Part shown: positions 14,810 to 23,297 of the stretch, in pieces
How positions within the stretch are numbered: the first letter of the stretch is position 1
Layout of the letters: each line of letters opens with the position of its first letter
Assembly (NCBI RefSeq): GCF_000411975.1
Contig: NZ_ASXG01000120.1
Span: 124,001 to 188,000, forward strand
Direction: 5' to 3'
Source: Amycolatopsis orientalis DSM 43388
GTDB lineage: Bacteria > Actinomycetota > Actinomycetes > Mycobacteriales > Pseudonocardiaceae
Length of the DNA stretch: 64,000 nt
Notes under the pieces: model-generated
The model's input: the letters and a program-made list of their open reading frames with translations, nothing else
The model's database searches: none
Told to the model about the DNA's origin: nothing
Program-made: the position numbers and the translations under genes

Positions 14810-15751
14810 TCAACTCACGGTAGCCAGCCGATCACGCCACCAGGCCACCGTCGCCGCGAATTGATCTTTCTCCCGGGTCGGCTCGATGCCGAAGAATTCC
14901 TGTGCCGCACGGGAATCGAGCACGAAGGGACGGTCGAACTGGTAGCGCACCTCCCGCAGCTCGCGCACCATCGGCGAAACCAGGCCGGCCGCCCGGAGTA
15001 ACGTCGGGGAAAGGCGTTGCACAGCCACCGGAGGCACTCCGGCCGCCTCGCACAACAGCGCCACCATCACCCGAGCGGACCGCGGCGGACCAGTCGGCAC
15101 ATGCCACGCCTTCCCCCACGCCTTTTCTTCGCGCGCGGCCGCGACCAGCGTGCGCGCGACATCGGAAATGTACGTCCAACTGTGCGGAGCGTCCGGATCG
15201 CCGAGCACCTGGACTTTTCTGCCCCGCAGCACGTTCGGCACCACCCGGGCGGCGAGATGTCCGCCTTCGGTCACTCCGGGGCCGAAGAAATCGGAAGCAC
15301 GCACCTCGACCGCGCGGATCCGGCCCTCGTCGTGCATTGCGAGCAGTTGTTCGGAGAGCAAAGCCCGGACGCGGCCCTTGGTTCCGGTGGCCGCGAACGG
15401 CAGATTCTCGGTGAGTGGACCATCCACGGGACCGTATCCGTACAAATTGCCCAGCGACACCAGCAGCGCGTCGTTCGCTTCGGCGGCAGCGCAGATCGAG
15501 GCCTGCAGCGGCGGCCAATCTGTCGCCCACCGGTGGTAAGGAGGGCTCGCGCAGCTGTAGACCGCTGTCGCGCCCTTGGTCGCTTCGATGAGCGCGGCCT
15601 GGTCGGCGGCATCGAGGCTGACGTGCTCGATGCCCGGTTCGCTTTCCCGGGGCGAGCGGCCGATCACCCGGACTCGCTCTTCTTGCCCGGCCAGCAAGGC
15701 GGCGGTGGCCGCGCCCGCCGGTCCGTATCCGAGCACCACCTGAAGACTCAT
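14810..15751 (-). CDS. NAD-dependent epimerase/dehydratase family protein
   Basis: A 313-residue atypical extended short-chain dehydrogenase. The N-terminal dinucleotide loop is LGYGPAGAATAALL (GxGxxG-type). LVSLGNLYGYGPVDGPLTE, the VRASDFFGPG segment and the PHSWTYISDVARTL motif are typical of the NAD(P)-dependent epimerase-like family. The usual YxxxK is not clear; the Tyr in GNLYGYG is the best catalytic candidate. It lies 107 bp upstream of the KS-AONS gene on the same strand and probably shares its pathway. Reduction of the aminoketone made by the AONS is one guess. ATG 15751 has AGGGTG upstream. Confidence 0.85.
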   Translation of the reverse strand: MSLQVVLGYGPAGAATAALLAGQEERVRVIGRSPRESEPGIEHVSLDAADQAALIEATKGATAVYSCASPPYHRWATDWPPLQASICAAAEANDALLVSLGNLYGYGPVDGPLTENLPFAATGTKGRVRALLSEQLLAMHDEGRIRAVEVRASDFFGPGVTEGGHLAARVVPNVLRGRKVQVLGDPDAPHSWTYISDVARTLVAAAREEKAWGKAWHVPTGPPRSARVMVALLCEAAGVPPVAVQRLSPTLLRAAGLVSPMVRELREVRYQFDRPFVLDSRAAQEFFGIEPTREKDQFAATVAWWRDRLATVS

Positions 15752-16015
15752 GGCGACACCCTAGCCACCGGCGCATCCCGTTGCGGCCGTTCACGACCCG
15801 GTCGCCCGCCGTTCACCGGAAAGTCGCGCCGACCGCTCTCGAGCAGGCCGCCGGCACCCGAGATCCATTCGGAATTCGCCCAGGCCAGAACCCGTTTTCC
15901 GGCTCTAGTTCCGGCACTTGCCGTGGTGTATGGTCGCCGATCGTGAACCATTCCGCCAAGGTTGCCCCGCACACCGTTCCGCCCGCCGGGCACTGAGGCC
16001 GTTCCGGGGGCGCGA
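15752..16015. other. Divergent intergenic region
   Basis: This 264-bp gap between the epimerase-like gene (minus) and the 7-TM gene (plus) must hold both promoters. A TATGGT hexamer (near 15928) fits a plus-strand -10, without a clear -35. GTTCAC occurs twice (near 15788 and 15809). No definite operator seen. Confidence 0.4.
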
Positions 16016-17146
16016 GTGAACACTCTGAAGATCATCCTGTTCTCGCTGTCGGCGGTCTCTTCGTACGCGGCCTTGCTGTACAAGCTTTTCTCGATGCGCC
16101 GCTCGTGGCGCGACCCGGCCTACCTCGTGCTGATGACGACGCTGATCCTGCAGTGCGTCACCTTCACCCTCGGCGCGCTGTCGCTCAGCATCGGCTCGCT
16201 GTTCGGGATACCCAACCTGGCGATCTTGATCCTGCACCTGGCCGCGGTCGCGTACTGCATCAGCGCGCAGCTGCTGCTGATGCTGTGGGCGAATCCGCTG
16301 CCGGAAATCCGCTCCCGCATCCGCGCGTGGATCGTTTCCGGCGCGGTGCTGTTCGTCGTGCTGACCGCGCTGTTCTTCATCGGCAACAAGCCGGGCACGC
16401 CGGGCACCGCCTTCGCGGTGGGCAGCAGCGACCCGGTGATCCTGACCTACCTGCTGCTGTTCATCGTTTCGCAGGCCGTGCCGTGCGTGACGATCTACCT
16501 GCAGTGCCGGCCGTACGCGCGAAGCACGTCGAGGGTGTGGCTGCGCCGGACGCTGCGGACGCTCGCGGTCGGCGCGGTCGTGCTGTTCTGCTACTGCGCC
16601 ACGCGCGCGGTGAACATCGTCAGCCCGGCGCTGGGCTGGCACCTCGGTGCGTGGGCGATCGCGCCGTCGGTGTTCAGCGCACTGGGCATCGTGATCGTGT
16701 CGTTCGGGCTGACCATGCCGTCGTGGGGCGAGCACGTGTCGGCGATCGCGCGGTGGCAGCGCAATTACCGTTCTTATCGCGCGCTCTACCCGCTGTGGCA
16801 TTCGCTGTACCAATCCTCGCCGGGCATCGCGCTGGAACCGCCGACCGAGGGAGACACCGATCGGCGCTGGTCGGACCTGCATTACCGGCTGCATCGGCGG
16901 GTGATCGAGATCCGAGACGGCTGGCGCGCCCTGCGGCCGTACATGGACCGCGCCGACGCCCCGGACGGCGACCAGGCGATGGCCGAGGCCCGCAAGATCC
17001 GCCAGGCCCTGAAGGCGAAGACCTCCGGGGTGACTCCGGCGGAAAGCCAGGACAACGGCGCGTTCGACGACCACGACGCGAAGACGTTCGCCGCCGAGGT
17101 CGCCTGGCTGACCCAGGTCTCGGAGGCTTACGGCAGGCTCGCCTGA
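16016..17146 (+). CDS. 7-TM protein, MAB_1171c/DUF6545-like
   Basis: A 376-residue integral membrane protein with seven hydrophobic helices in its first ~240 residues: LKIILFSLSAVSSYAALLY, VLMTTLILQCVTFTLGALSL, LAILILHLAAVAYCISAQLL, WIVSGAVLFVVLTALFFIG, ILTYLLLFIVSQAVPCVTIY, LAVGAVVLFCYCATRAVNIV and AIAPSVFSALGIVIVSFGLT. The cytosolic C-terminus carries WSDLHYRLHRRVIEIRDGW, which matches the DUF6545-type tail of proteins named MAB_1171c family putative transporter. Transport has not been shown for the family to my knowledge; the 7-TM plan would equally suit a sensor. GTG 16016 was chosen because the longer frame adds a Pro-rich leader. The 3' end overlaps the convergent next gene by 19 bp. 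Confidence 0.82.
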   Translation: MNTLKIILFSLSAVSSYAALLYKLFSMRRSWRDPAYLVLMTTLILQCVTFTLGALSLSIGSLFGIPNLAILILHLAAVAYCISAQLLLMLWANPLPEIRSRIRAWIVSGAVLFVVLTALFFIGNKPGTPGTAFAVGSSDPVILTYLLLFIVSQAVPCVTIYLQCRPYARSTSRVWLRRTLRTLAVGAVVLFCYCATRAVNIVSPALGWHLGAWAIAPSVFSALGIVIVSFGLTMPSWGEHVSAIARWQRNYRSYRALYPLWHSLYQSSPGIALEPPTEGDTDRRWSDLHYRLHRRVIEIRDGWRALRPYMDRADAPDGDQAMAEARKIRQALKAKTSGVTPAESQDNGAFDDHDAKTFAAEVAWLTQVSEAYGRLA

Positions 17147-17778
17147 GGCTGGGATTCGGGCTGCGGCACGTCCGGCAGGAGCGTCTGGCCCTTCGTCAGC
17201 CACGCGAAACCGAACGCGAACACCGCGAGCGATTCCAGCCAGAGCGTCGGATGCAGGGCCGCGGTGGCGGCGCTGAAGAACAGGCCGTTGACCACGATCA
17301 GCACCAGGCACGCGAGCATCACGATGCCGCACACCCGATAGACGACGTTGCGCGAACGTTTGCGCTGGGTCGGCGCGCCGTCGTCCTTGGTGAACAAGAA
17401 GAGACAGAAGAACGCGAGGGTGAGGAAGAAGATCGCGGCGAACACCAGATGCGCGATGCCGATCACGTGCTCGGTGGGCGTCGGCGAGACCGGCTGGGTC
17501 GGGAACAACGCGACCCCGATGCCGGCGATCGCCGCCACGTTGGCCGCGATGTCGTCGACCCGGCCGTAACCGCGATAGGCGATCAAGAAGACGCCGATCG
17601 CGCACAGCGTGCCGACGAAGACGTTCCGCATGTCGCTGTAGTAATAGCCGCTCAGCGAACCGAGCAGACCGCCGCCCTCGAGCAGTTCCTTGCCGACGAT
17701 CACGACGATCGGCAGCAGGATCCCGAGCACCCCGATGGCGCGGCGAAGGAACAGGTACGAGCGCACGAAAGCGGTCAT
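17128..17778 (-). CDS. Polytopic membrane protein, DUF998-like
   Basis: A 216-residue protein with about six membrane helices (for example AIGVLGILLPIVVIVG, VFVGTLCAIGVFLIAY, GIAHLVFAAIFFLTLAFFCLFLF and VCGIVMLACLVLIVV). SGYYYSDMRNVFVG, an acidic-aromatic loop, resembles DUF998-type proteins. Function unknown. ATG 17778 is preceded by GGGGAGG with ideal spacing; an ATG 48 bp upstream lacks one. It converges on the 7-TM gene with a 19-bp overlap and may or may not belong to the same module. Confidence 0.7.
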   Translation of the reverse strand: MTAFVRSYLFLRRAIGVLGILLPIVVIVGKELLEGGGLLGSLSGYYYSDMRNVFVGTLCAIGVFLIAYRGYGRVDDIAANVAAIAGIGVALFPTQPVSPTPTEHVIGIAHLVFAAIFFLTLAFFCLFLFTKDDGAPTQRKRSRNVVYRVCGIVMLACLVLIVVNGLFFSAATAALHPTLWLESLAVFAFGFAWLTKGQTLLPDVPQPESQPQASLP

Positions 17779-17859
17779 GGCACGGCCTCCCCGAAAGTCG
17801 TGCACTCTTTGTACCTGCTCCGTCACCTGGATACCGCGCAGACCCGGAACGCCACCGGT

Positions 17860-18168
17860 TCAGCCCAGCAGCGCGTCCAGGTCGGCGAGCAATTTCGCCT
17901 TCGGCCGGGCGCCGACGAACGACGCCACCGGGACGCCGTCACGAAACAGCATCAGCGTCGGCAACGCCATTACCTGATAGGCGCGCATTGTTTCGGGGTT
18001 TTCGTCCGTATTGAGTTCGCGCACGGTGAGGCCGGGCCGTTCGGCGGAGATCTCGGCGAGCACCGGTGCGATCATCCGGCAGGGCGGGCACCAGTCGGCG
18101 GTGAAATCGACCAGGACGGGCTGACCGTGTTCCAGGACGTCGGCGGCGAAGGTGGCGTCGGTGGTCAT
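17860..18168 (-). CDS. trxA: Thioredoxin
   Basis: A 102-residue thioredoxin. The redox site is DWCPPCRM, with the cis-Pro region MALPTLMLFRDG and the buried Asp in VDFTADWCPPC. The active site is CPPC, not the CGPC of housekeeping thioredoxin, which usually shifts redox potential and partner choice. Its start overlaps the stop of the MerR gene by 4 bp, so a MerR-type sensor and this thioredoxin form one operon. A redox or metal response is likely. Confidence 0.95.
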   Translation of the reverse strand: MTTDATFAADVLEHGQPVLVDFTADWCPPCRMIAPVLAEISAERPGLTVRELNTDENPETMRAYQVMALPTLMLFRDGVPVASFVGARPKAKLLADLDALLG

Positions 18169-18557
18169 CGGGACTCCTCGGATTCAGCAGTGCATGGGTC
18201 GGCCGGGCGCGCGGTGGCGGCGGCGAGCTTGTCGAGCAGGGCGGAGCGGACCGCGGCGAGGTCGCGCATGCAGGCCTCGACCTCCGCCAGCTTCCGCCGG
18301 TACACCTCGACCGACGCCGGGCACGCGTCGCCCGCGTCGTGGCCGGTGCGAAGGCAGTCGACGAACGGGCGGGTGTCGTCGAGGCTGAACCCGACTGTGC
18401 GCAGGGTCTGGATTTCCTTGACCAGCCGCAGGTGGTCCTCGTCGTACTCGCGATAGCCGTTCGCCGCGCGCGCCGCCGGGAGCAGGCCCTGTGCCTCGTA
18501 GAAGCGCAGGGCCCGCGTGGTGGTCCCGGTCCGCTGAGCCAGTTCGCCGATCCGCAT
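18165..18557 (-). CDS. MerR family transcriptional regulator
   Basis: A 130-residue MerR-type regulator: winged helix MRIGELAQRTGTTTRALRFYEAQGLLPAAR at the N-terminus, then REYDEDHLRLVKEIQTLRTVGFSLDD, then a dimerising coiled coil. Cysteines at FVDCLRTGHDAGDACPAS, VEACMRDL and ADPCTAES could bind metal or act as a redox switch, but they do not match the SoxR cluster (CX2CXCX5C) or MerR mercury pattern. It overlaps trxA by 4 bp, so it probably activates its own operon with thioredoxin. Confidence 0.9.
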   Translation of the reverse strand: MRIGELAQRTGTTTRALRFYEAQGLLPAARAANGYREYDEDHLRLVKEIQTLRTVGFSLDDTRPFVDCLRTGHDAGDACPASVEVYRRKLAEVEACMRDLAAVRSALLDKLAAATARPADPCTAESEESR

Positions 18558-18586
18558 GTCGTCGACGCTAAACCTTCACGCTGGCG

Positions 18587-19786
18587 TCAAGGCAAGGCGT
18601 GCGCGCGCGGTTCCGGATATGCGCGGAACTTGACCGCGTTCGCCGCCCGGTTGCCCATGTACTCGAAGACGCGGCGGCCGATCGGGCCGGTCAGCGAGCG
18701 GTACATCCGGTTGCGCTTGCGCAGCTTCTCCTCGGTGGCCGGGACCAGGAAGTCGCCCGAACCGGCTCCGTTGCGCTGGCCGACGCGGGCGGGTTTGCGC
18801 AGCCGCTGCTCGTAGCGGGCGAACGCGGTCGCGTGGTCGCCGCCGGCCGCGGCGAGTTCCCCGGCGAGCACCTGCGCGCCCATCATCGCGAGGCCGGTAC
18901 CCGATCCGCCCGGACCGGCGCACCAGGCCGCGTCGCCGAGCAACACGACCCGGCCGCGCGACCAGCTGTCGAGCTTGATCTGGCCGACCGTGTCGAAGTA
19001 CAGGTCAGGCGCGTCGGCGACCGCGGTGAGCAGCTGCGGGAGTTCCCATCCGGCGTTGCCGAAGACCTCGGTGACGATGTCCTTCTGCCGCGTCAGGTCC
19101 GGACGGCCGTACCCGTCCGGGTCGCCGCGGAAGGCGAGCCCGACGGTGACCGTCGCCGGATCGCGGTGGCTGGTGACGATCGCGCCGAGGCCGGGTTCGT
19201 TGTAGAGCAGGCCCGCGTGGTCGAGGCGGAGGTGGTTGGGCGCGGTGAACCCGGCGACGTGGTAGCCGAGGTCGGTGCGGAACTTCGCCTCCGGACCGAA
19301 CGCGGCCGTCCGTACGCCGGAGTGGATGCCGTCCGCGCCGACGACCAGGTCGAACCGGCGCGGGGCGGCGTGGCGGAAGGTGACCTCGACGCCGTCGGCG
19401 GTCTCAGTGAGCGAGGTGACCCGGTCGCCGAAGACGTATTCGGTGTAGCCCTTGGTGTGGTCGTAGAGGATGCGGGCGAGGTCGCCGCGCAGGACCTCCA
19501 GCTCGCCGTTGGTGAAGCCGCTCGGCAGGGTGAACGCGGGCTGGCCGGCCGGGTCGAGCTGCACCTGCTCGCGCAGCGCGGTCTCGTGGTCCCGCAGGTC
19601 GTCGAGCAGGCCCATGGCTTCGACGAGCTTCATCTGCTCGCCGCGGAAGTCGACCGCCTGCCCGCCGGGCCGCAGCCGGGGCGCGGCCTCGACGACGGTC
19701 ACCGAATAGCCGTAACGGTGCAGCCAGTAGGCGGCGGACGGGCCCGCGACGCTGGCGCCGGACACGAGAACGGTCTTGCTGGTCAT
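18587..19786 (-). CDS. FAD-dependent monooxygenase
   Basis: A 399-residue flavoprotein hydroxylase of the PHBH/TetX-like group. The ADP-binding loop is VSGASVAGPSAAYWL (7-21, GxGxxG variant with Ser/Ala). DLVVGADGIHSGVR is the DG motif binding FAD and NAD(P)H, and VVLLGDAAWCAGPGGSGTGL is the GD motif. Such enzymes hydroxylate aromatic or polyketide substrates, and close relatives modify tetracycline or rifamycin. It lies 84 bp downstream of a MarR gene on the same strand, an arrangement typical of repressor-controlled detoxification. Confidence 0.92.
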   Translation of the reverse strand: MTSKTVLVSGASVAGPSAAYWLHRYGYSVTVVEAAPRLRPGGQAVDFRGEQMKLVEAMGLLDDLRDHETALREQVQLDPAGQPAFTLPSGFTNGELEVLRGDLARILYDHTKGYTEYVFGDRVTSLTETADGVEVTFRHAAPRRFDLVVGADGIHSGVRTAAFGPEAKFRTDLGYHVAGFTAPNHLRLDHAGLLYNEPGLGAIVTSHRDPATVTVGLAFRGDPDGYGRPDLTRQKDIVTEVFGNAGWELPQLLTAVADAPDLYFDTVGQIKLDSWSRGRVVLLGDAAWCAGPGGSGTGLAMMGAQVLAGELAAAGGDHATAFARYEQRLRKPARVGQRNGAGSGDFLVPATEEKLRKRNRMYRSLTGPIGRRVFEYMGNRAANAVKFRAYPEPRAHALP

Positions 19787-19870
19787 CTCTGCTCCCCTGG
19801 GTCGGTAGGCGATGCGGCAAGACTGCGGCGCACCGCTTACCGCGCCCGCACGGAGCGCTGACGATCGCGG

Positions 19871-20326
19871 TCAGTCCTGCGCCAGCCGGGCGAGCATCCG
19901 GGAGAACACGCGGCCGAGCAGCTCCAGCTCGGGCCCGCTGACCTGGTCGAAGAAGTACCGGCGCACGAGTTCGCCGTGCTGCTGTTTCGCCGCCGCGACC
20001 GCCGCCCGCCCGGCGTCGGTGAGCCGGACGTTCGCCCCGCGCGCGTCCTCGGTGCAGTTCTCCCGCGTGACCAGCCCGCGCTTGCACATCCGGCTCACGT
20101 GGTGCGACAACCGGCTGCGGTCCCATTCGACGGTCGCGCCGAGTTCCCGCATCCGCAGCACGCCGTCCGGCTCGTTCGCGAGCGGGACGAGGAGGGCGTA
20201 ATCCGCTCCGGAGATCCCCGCGTCGCGCTCCAGCTGCCGGTCGAGCGCGCTGCCGAGCGCACGCTGCACGCGCTGGTAGGAACACCAGACCTCGGCCTCG
20301 CGCCGATCCGCCGCCACGTCCGCCAT
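19871..20326 (-). CDS. MarR family transcriptional regulator
   Basis: A 151-residue MarR-type repressor with winged helix RMRELGATVEWDRSRLSHHVSRMCKRGLV (about 58-86) and the wing ENCTEDARGANVRLTDAG. A TAGAAT hexamer lies 12 bp ahead of the ATG on the minus strand and could be its -10. It likely represses itself and the downstream FAD monooxygenase in response to an aromatic ligand. Confidence 0.92.
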   Translation of the reverse strand: MADVAADRREAEVWCSYQRVQRALGSALDRQLERDAGISGADYALLVPLANEPDGVLRMRELGATVEWDRSRLSHHVSRMCKRGLVTRENCTEDARGANVRLTDAGRAAVAAAKQQHGELVRRYFFDQVSGPELELLGRVFSRMLARLAQD

Positions 20327-20364
20327 CCGGTGATTCTACAAAGAGAGGGCAGGATTTCGCGCCG

Positions 20365-21198
20365 GTGCGTAAGTTTGGGAGAGTGACTCGGTCCGCGCAG
20401 GAAACCTTCTTTCGTGCCTTCCACGCAAGCCATCCGGCGGTTACTTCGCGCTGTTTCGCCGACGCGCGCGGCGCGGACGGACGGTCGAGCTACGACCTTC
20501 TCCGGGACGAAATCGCCGGTCCGGGGCGCGTGCTCGACCTGGCTTGCGGCGACGGATTTCTGCTCGACCTCCTTGCCGCGGCGGGACATGAAGCGATCGG
20601 GATCGACCTGTCGAGCACCGACCTGGCGCTCGCGAAGCAGCGCTCGGCCGCCGTGGCGGAGGGCCGCGCGCAGCATCTGCCGTTCGCGGACCACGCGTTC
20701 GACGCCTGCGTGTCGCACATGGCGTTCATGCTGATGACTGACGTCGACCAGGTGGCCGCCGAGCTGGCCCGCGTGCTGCGGCCGGGCGGGCGGCTCTCGC
20801 TCGTGCTCAGCGGCAGCGCGGACGGCGACGAGGCGCGCAGGCTGTTCGGCAAGCTGTTGCGGGAAACCCTCGCCGGTGTCCCGGAGGAGGAGCGGCTGTC
20901 TCCGCTCGGCGACAAGCGCACCCGGACGCGAGCCGGGCTGGACGAAATCCTCGCTCCCGCCGGATTCGCTCCCGTCGAGTGGCGCACCGAAGCGATCGAC
21001 TTCAGCGGTTCGCTCGATCAGGTCTGGAAGTTCTTCTCGGTCACCTACAACCTCTTCCCCATGAGCGAAGCCGCCGCCACCGCGCTGAAGACCGCGTTTT
21101 TCGCGGAGGCACCAGCGCTGGCCCGGACCGACGGGTCGATTCCGTTTGTGTTCCAAGTAGCTCTCGCCAGCACCCACACTGTCCACAAAGGACAATAG
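20365..21198 (+). CDS. SAM-dependent methyltransferase
   Basis: A 277-residue class I methyltransferase. Motif I is VLDLACGDGFLLDLLAAAGH, followed by the acidic motif II (GIDLSSTDLALAK), the Methyltransf_11-type LPFADHAFDACVSHMAFMLM and LARVLRPGGRLSLV. Target is unknown. The start is uncertain: GTG 20365 is used; GTG 20383 has its GGGAGA too close to serve. It is divergent from the MarR gene with only 38 bp between, so the promoters must overlap. Confidence 0.88.
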   Translation: MRKFGRVTRSAQETFFRAFHASHPAVTSRCFADARGADGRSSYDLLRDEIAGPGRVLDLACGDGFLLDLLAAAGHEAIGIDLSSTDLALAKQRSAAVAEGRAQHLPFADHAFDACVSHMAFMLMTDVDQVAAELARVLRPGGRLSLVLSGSADGDEARRLFGKLLRETLAGVPEEERLSPLGDKRTRTRAGLDEILAPAGFAPVEWRTEAIDFSGSLDQVWKFFSVTYNLFPMSEAAATALKTAFFAEAPALARTDGSIPFVFQVALASTHTVHKGQ

Positions 21199-21276
21199 CC
21201 CCGCCTAGTGGCACTGGTCACCTTCTGGCAAGATCGGGGACTCCGACGTCTCCAGTTCACGCCGAAGGGGCAAGCA

Positions 21277-22761
21277 TTGGGTCTGGGCAGGAAACTGGCC
21301 GCCGCCACCACCGCGGTCACCGCGGCGACCGCGCTGATGACCGCGGCGCCGGCCGACGCCGCGCCCGCGGCCATCGACTGGAAACCGTGCCCCACCGGGC
21401 AGGGAGCCGAATGCGGCAAGCTCGCCGTGCCGCTCGACTGGGACCACCCCGGCGACGGCACGATCCAGCTCGCGCTCGCTCGGCGCAAGGCCACCGATCC
21501 CGCGCATCGGATCGGGTCGGTGCTCATGGATCCCGGCGGGCCGGGCGGCGCGGGAGCGGGCGAGGTGCAAAGCGGCTGGACGCTGTCGCCGAAGGTCGCC
21601 GCACGGTTCGACACGGTCGGGTTCGATCCGCGCGGGGTCGGGGAAAGCACCGCGATCAACTGCGGGCTCGACGAGCTCACCGCGAAAAACCCGGTGCTGC
21701 CGAAGGATTCCGGCGAGTTCCAGCAGCTGCTCGCGTACAACCGCGCACTCGGCCGCAGCTGCGACCGGATCACCGGGCCGCTCGCCAGCCACTCCGACAC
21801 GCGCAGCGTCGTGCGCGACATGGACGCGATCCGCGCCGCGCTCGGCGACCGGACGCTCACCTACTACGGCGTTTCCTACGGCACGCTGATGGGCCAGCAG
21901 TACGCCGAGGCGTACCCGGACCGGGTGCGCGCGCTGGTGCTCGACAGCAACATGGACCACTCGGTCCGCAGCACGTGGGAGTTCCTGCGGACGGAAACAC
22001 AGGCCACGCAAGAGTTGTTCGAGCAGTTCGCCGAATGGTGCGACCGGACGACGTCGTGCGCGCTGCACGGCCAGGACGTCCGCGCGGTGGTGGCGGACCT
22101 CTACGCCCGCGCCGAACGCGGCGAACTCGGCACCCCGGACGACCGGCTCGACCCGATGGCGTTCGTCGGCCTCGTTTCGCAGAACTTCTACGGCCCCACC
22201 TGGGACAAGCTCGCGAAAAGCCTGATCGACCTTCGCGACGGGAAACCGGCCGGGGCGTCGTTCGGCAACGCCGAGATCCCCATCCCGAACCCGTTCAACA
22301 GCATTTTCTGCTCCGACTGGCGGCTGCCGGTCACCAGCTTCCCGCAGCTCGACAGCTACCGGCGCGCGCTGTCGGACGTGTCGCCGGACCTGCACTTCTC
22401 GCCGCTGGGCTGGAGCGCGGCGACCGGATGCGCCGGCTGGCCGAGTCCGGTGCGCAATCCGCAGCACCCGCTGTCGATCCGGCCGGGCGTGCCGATGCTG
22501 ATGCTGAACAGCCGGTACGACCCGGCCACCCCGTACAGCTGGGCGGTGCGCGCGTCCCAGCAGTCCGGCGCGCCGCTGCTCACCTACGAGGGCTGGGGCC
22601 ACGGCGCGTACTTCAAGAAGAGCCAGTGCGTCACCGACGCCGCGGACGCCTTCCTCATCGACGGCACGAGCCCGGGGCGCGGCAAGCATTGCCCGGCGGT
22701 CGAGCCGGGGGTTCAGTCCAGGATGGACGGTCTGCGGCCGCCCGCCGTCCAGCGGTACTGA
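21277..22761 (+). CDS. Secreted alpha/beta hydrolase, tripeptidyl aminopeptidase-like
   Basis: A 494-residue exported serine hydrolase of the Streptomyces tripeptidyl-aminopeptidase (SlpD/SlpE, Tap) type. The signal peptide covers roughly 1-28 (GRKLAAATTAVTAATALM, cleavage near ADAAPA). The nucleophile is in YYGVSYGTLMGQQ, the acid in MLNSRYDPATPYSWA, and the His in EGWGHGAYFK near the end. An oxyanion segment MDPGGPGGAGAG is typical. The conserved late Cys residues fit an extracytoplasmic protein. TTG 21277, preceded by GAAGGGG, gives a normal signal peptide, while the ATG or GTG alternatives upstream would bury it. Confidence 0.9.
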   Translation: MGLGRKLAAATTAVTAATALMTAAPADAAPAAIDWKPCPTGQGAECGKLAVPLDWDHPGDGTIQLALARRKATDPAHRIGSVLMDPGGPGGAGAGEVQSGWTLSPKVAARFDTVGFDPRGVGESTAINCGLDELTAKNPVLPKDSGEFQQLLAYNRALGRSCDRITGPLASHSDTRSVVRDMDAIRAALGDRTLTYYGVSYGTLMGQQYAEAYPDRVRALVLDSNMDHSVRSTWEFLRTETQATQELFEQFAEWCDRTTSCALHGQDVRAVVADLYARAERGELGTPDDRLDPMAFVGLVSQNFYGPTWDKLAKSLIDLRDGKPAGASFGNAEIPIPNPFNSIFCSDWRLPVTSFPQLDSYRRALSDVSPDLHFSPLGWSAATGCAGWPSPVRNPQHPLSIRPGVPMLMLNSRYDPATPYSWAVRASQQSGAPLLTYEGWGHGAYFKKSQCVTDAADAFLIDGTSPGRGKHCPAVEPGVQSRMDGLRPPAVQRY

Positions 22762-22776
22762 GACAGTATTGACACA

Positions 22777-22817
22777 ACGGAAAAGCGGGGCCCGGATCAG
22801 GGGCCCCGCTTTTCCGT
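22777..22817. terminator. 17-bp bidirectional terminator
   Basis: Arms 22777-22793 and 22801-22817 pair perfectly (7-nt loop), with AAAA/TTTT inside the stem (AACGGAAAAGCGGGGCCC reads into the loop). It sits between two convergent genes, 16 bp after one stop and 7 bp before the other, and looks like a shared terminator. Confidence 0.9.
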
Positions 22818-22823
22818 GTCCGC

Positions 22824-23231
22824 TCAGTAGTCGTCCCGCCCGGTGAACTGCTGCTCCAGCAGCTCGGCCGAACCGGCGACGAGTTCGAGCGGATCGGTGA
22901 ACTCGTTGAGGTCGAGGTTCAGCAGCGGCAGCGAATGCCGCAGCACGAGGTGCTCGCCCATCACCACGAGCCCGCCGACCACCAGCGTCTGGCCCACCTC
23001 GGTCAGCACGGTGAGCAGATCGACCTCGTCCACCCGGGCGAACGGGGTCGCGATCTGCACCCAGTCCTCCCGCTGGTCGAAAATCTCCCGGGCGATCACC
23101 ACGACCTGCGCGCGCCCGGTCGTCTCCGCGTCGTCGCCGAACAGGACCCGGATCCGGATTTCGCCCGGGTCGTCCCGGATCACCCGGTAGGTCTGCCGGA
23201 TGTAGGCGACCAGGTCATTCCACTGCGCCAC
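22824..23231 (-). CDS. YbjN-like small protein, function unknown
   Basis: A 135-residue acidic protein with no membrane segment. Alternating strands (IRIRVLFGDD, AQVVVIAREIF, WVQIATPFARVDEVDLLTVL, TLVVGGLVVMGEHLVLRHSLPLLNLDL) suggest the YbjN/type III chaperone-like fold seen in many actinobacterial hypothetical proteins. I cannot name the family with certainty. GTG 23231 with GGGAGGAAAGC upstream is a better start than the ATG at 23279. Single gene, convergent to the secreted hydrolase. Confidence 0.7.
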   Translation of the reverse strand: MAQWNDLVAYIRQTYRVIRDDPGEIRIRVLFGDDAETTGRAQVVVIAREIFDQREDWVQIATPFARVDEVDLLTVLTEVGQTLVVGGLVVMGEHLVLRHSLPLLNLDLNEFTDPLELVAGSAELLEQQFTGRDDY

Positions 23232-23297
23232 GCGCTTTCCTCCCGCTGGTAGGCAACGAAGATCAGCGTAGCGGGACAACCCTCGCCGCAGCGGGCG

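Noticed and set aside
12033..14864. 943-codon plus-strand frame opposite the KS-AONS gene
   Set aside because: Mirror of a high-GC gene; the opposite strand holds complete catalytic motifs and a good start.
15905..17605. 566-codon minus-strand frame
   Set aside because: Antisense to the 7-TM gene; product is a mix of Arg/His/Asp repeats without hydrophobic segments.
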